Position numbers and translations under genes: made by a program | Source: Calditrichota bacterium | Lineage (GTDB): Bacteria; Zhuqueibacterota; Zhuqueibacteria; Residuimicrobiales; Krinioviventaceae | Reading direction: 5' to 3' | Length of the DNA: 6,031 bases | Assembly (NCBI GenBank): GCA_003818595.1 | Contig: RPQV01000230.1 | Span: 1-6,031, forward strand | Notes under the pieces: generated by a model | The model's database searches: none | Told to the model about the DNA's origin: nothing | What the model saw: only the letters and a program-made list of their open reading frames with translations | Shown here: one piece after another, positions 5,425 through 6,031 of the stretch | Numbering within the stretch: the first letter of the stretch is position 1 | How the letters are laid out: every line of letters begins with the position of its first letter

Positions 5425-6031
5425 TCACGTTTCGCTGCCATCATCATCGCTCAAGATCTCGAGCGGCAATCCGGGATTGAGCCCGGGATCTTTAACCCAC
5501 TGAAATTTGTTACGCAAGGTGGTCGAGTAATACTTTTCCAACACATCATAATCTTTTTTCAATCCCCAGTTATAAAAAACCCGGGGATCGATATACGATT
5601 TTTGGCTGGTGGTGAGATTCCATGAACGGTTTTCCATGGCGACACTCATCTGCGACCGCAATTTGCCCAACGATATGGTTGCTTTTTCTTCACGGCGCGC
5701 CAGGTTTACCTGCTTATCGTTCAGTGTCTTTATTTTTTTATCATACTGAATCTGCGCCTTTTTGCGTTGTTCTTTTCCCGCTGCGCTTTTTCGCTTCTCA
5801 GCCGACTCTTTTTTTAGAGAACGAATGGCCTCAGCGTTCTTTTTAAGTTCTGTTCGAATCGATGCCAAACTCTCAATCAGTTGCTTTTCGCGGGTCTTGT
5901 ATTTGATTTTGCGTTCGCTCCAGTTCTTCGGCGCCTGGCGCGTATGATTGCACAGGATCGCTGCCAGGGTATTAGCCTTGGTGATGGCCTCCCACTTGAC
6001 AAATTCAGGATGCTCAGCCTCGATCCGGGTC
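5425..6031 (-). CDS. Eukaryote-type DNA topoisomerase IB, C-terminal part (5' end beyond window)
   Basis: The frame is open from the window edge to the TGA at 5425 and gives the last 201 residues. A TTG at 5868 is internal, not the start. Type IB topoisomerases relax supercoiled DNA by nicking one strand through a 3'-phosphotyrosine bond. Residues 15-35 (EAITKANTLAAILCNHTRQAP, then K) match the end of the human catalytic core; His29 corresponds to human His632. Residues about 36-135 are a Lys/Glu/Arg-rich coiled-coil linker. Then TTSQKSYIDPR (140-150) matches human TSKLNYLDPR, making Tyr146 (TAT at 5595-5593) the catalytic Tyr. The following NWGLKKDYDVLEKYYS, LRNKFQWV matches the human C-terminal domain (AWCKKWGVPIEKIYN, REKFAWA). 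The tail is longer than in human and ends in DDDGSET. The other catalytic residues (human Arg488, Lys532, Arg590) lie outside the window. This linker-containing form is typical of eukaryotes and Thaumarchaeota; bacteria usually carry the short poxvirus-like form. It is followed after 33 bases by the sigma-54 regulator. Confidence 0.9.
   Translation of the reverse strand, partial: TRIEAEHPEFVKWEAITKANTLAAILCNHTRQAPKNWSERKIKYKTREKQLIESLASIRTELKKNAEAIRSLKKESAEKRKSAAGKEQRKKAQIQYDKKIKTLNDKQVNLARREEKATISLGKLRSQMSVAMENRSWNLTTSQKSYIDPRVFYNWGLKKDYDVLEKYYSTTLRNKFQWVKDPGLNPGLPLEILSDDDGSET

Noticed and set aside
5425..5868. A separate 147-residue coiled-coil gene starting at TTG 5868.
   Set aside because: The frame is open upstream to the window edge, and those 54 codons encode the conserved AILCNH part of topoisomerase IB, so TTG is an internal Leu.
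1..6031. Mobile element, CRISPR array, toxin-antitoxin or defence system.
   Set aside because: No direct or terminal repeats, spacer pattern, transposase, integrase, nuclease or small paired genes were seen on either strand.

Overview
This 6-kb window reads entirely on the minus strand. It holds four complete protein-coding genes and two genes cut by the window edges. The organism is almost certainly a Gram-negative bacterium. Shine-Dalgarno sites of the GGAGG type precede several starts, two proteins carry lipoprotein signal peptides with a lipobox, and there is an NtrC-type sigma-54 activator. The BACON-like and PEGA-like lipoproteins and the moderate base composition would fit the wider Bacteroidetes/Calditrichota-like (FCB) part of the tree. 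That placement is inference; no marker in the window fixes the phylum.

In transcription order (right to left) the layout is: (1) 6031-5425, the last 201 residues of a eukaryote-type DNA topoisomerase IB, with the conserved active-site His, a long charged coiled-coil linker and the catalytic Tyr in a SYIDPR motif; (2) 5391-4036, a complete response regulator/sigma-54 activator (REC, AAA+, Fis-type HTH); (3) 3993-3364, a Nudix hydrolase with one substitution in the Nudix box; (4) 3271-2495, a lipoprotein with a C-terminal PEGA-like domain; (5) 2393-465 (or from GTG 2498), an ABC-F ATPase of the YheS/YdiF type; (6) 364-1, the first 121 residues of a BACON-like lipoprotein. No gene is supported on the plus strand; the plus-strand open frames lie antisense to these genes.

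Gaps are 33 bases (topoisomerase to regulator), 42 (regulator to Nudix), 92 (Nudix to PEGA), about 100 or a 4-base overlap (PEGA to ABC-F, depending on the ABC-F start), and 100 AT-rich bases before the last lipoprotein. The first three genes could be one transcript. The 92-base and 100-base gaps are plausible internal promoter or processing points. The gene set has no obvious single pathway. It looks like a co-directional run of housekeeping and regulatory genes, not a defence or mobile system, and there are no repeats, transposases, integrases, tRNAs or CRISPR arrays.

The most notable content is the topoisomerase. Its linker plus C-terminal Tyr domain match the architecture of eukaryotic nuclear topoisomerase I, not the short poxvirus-like IB enzymes usual in bacteria. 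Its linker is longer than the human one, and a Ser takes the place of human Asn722 next to the catalytic Tyr.
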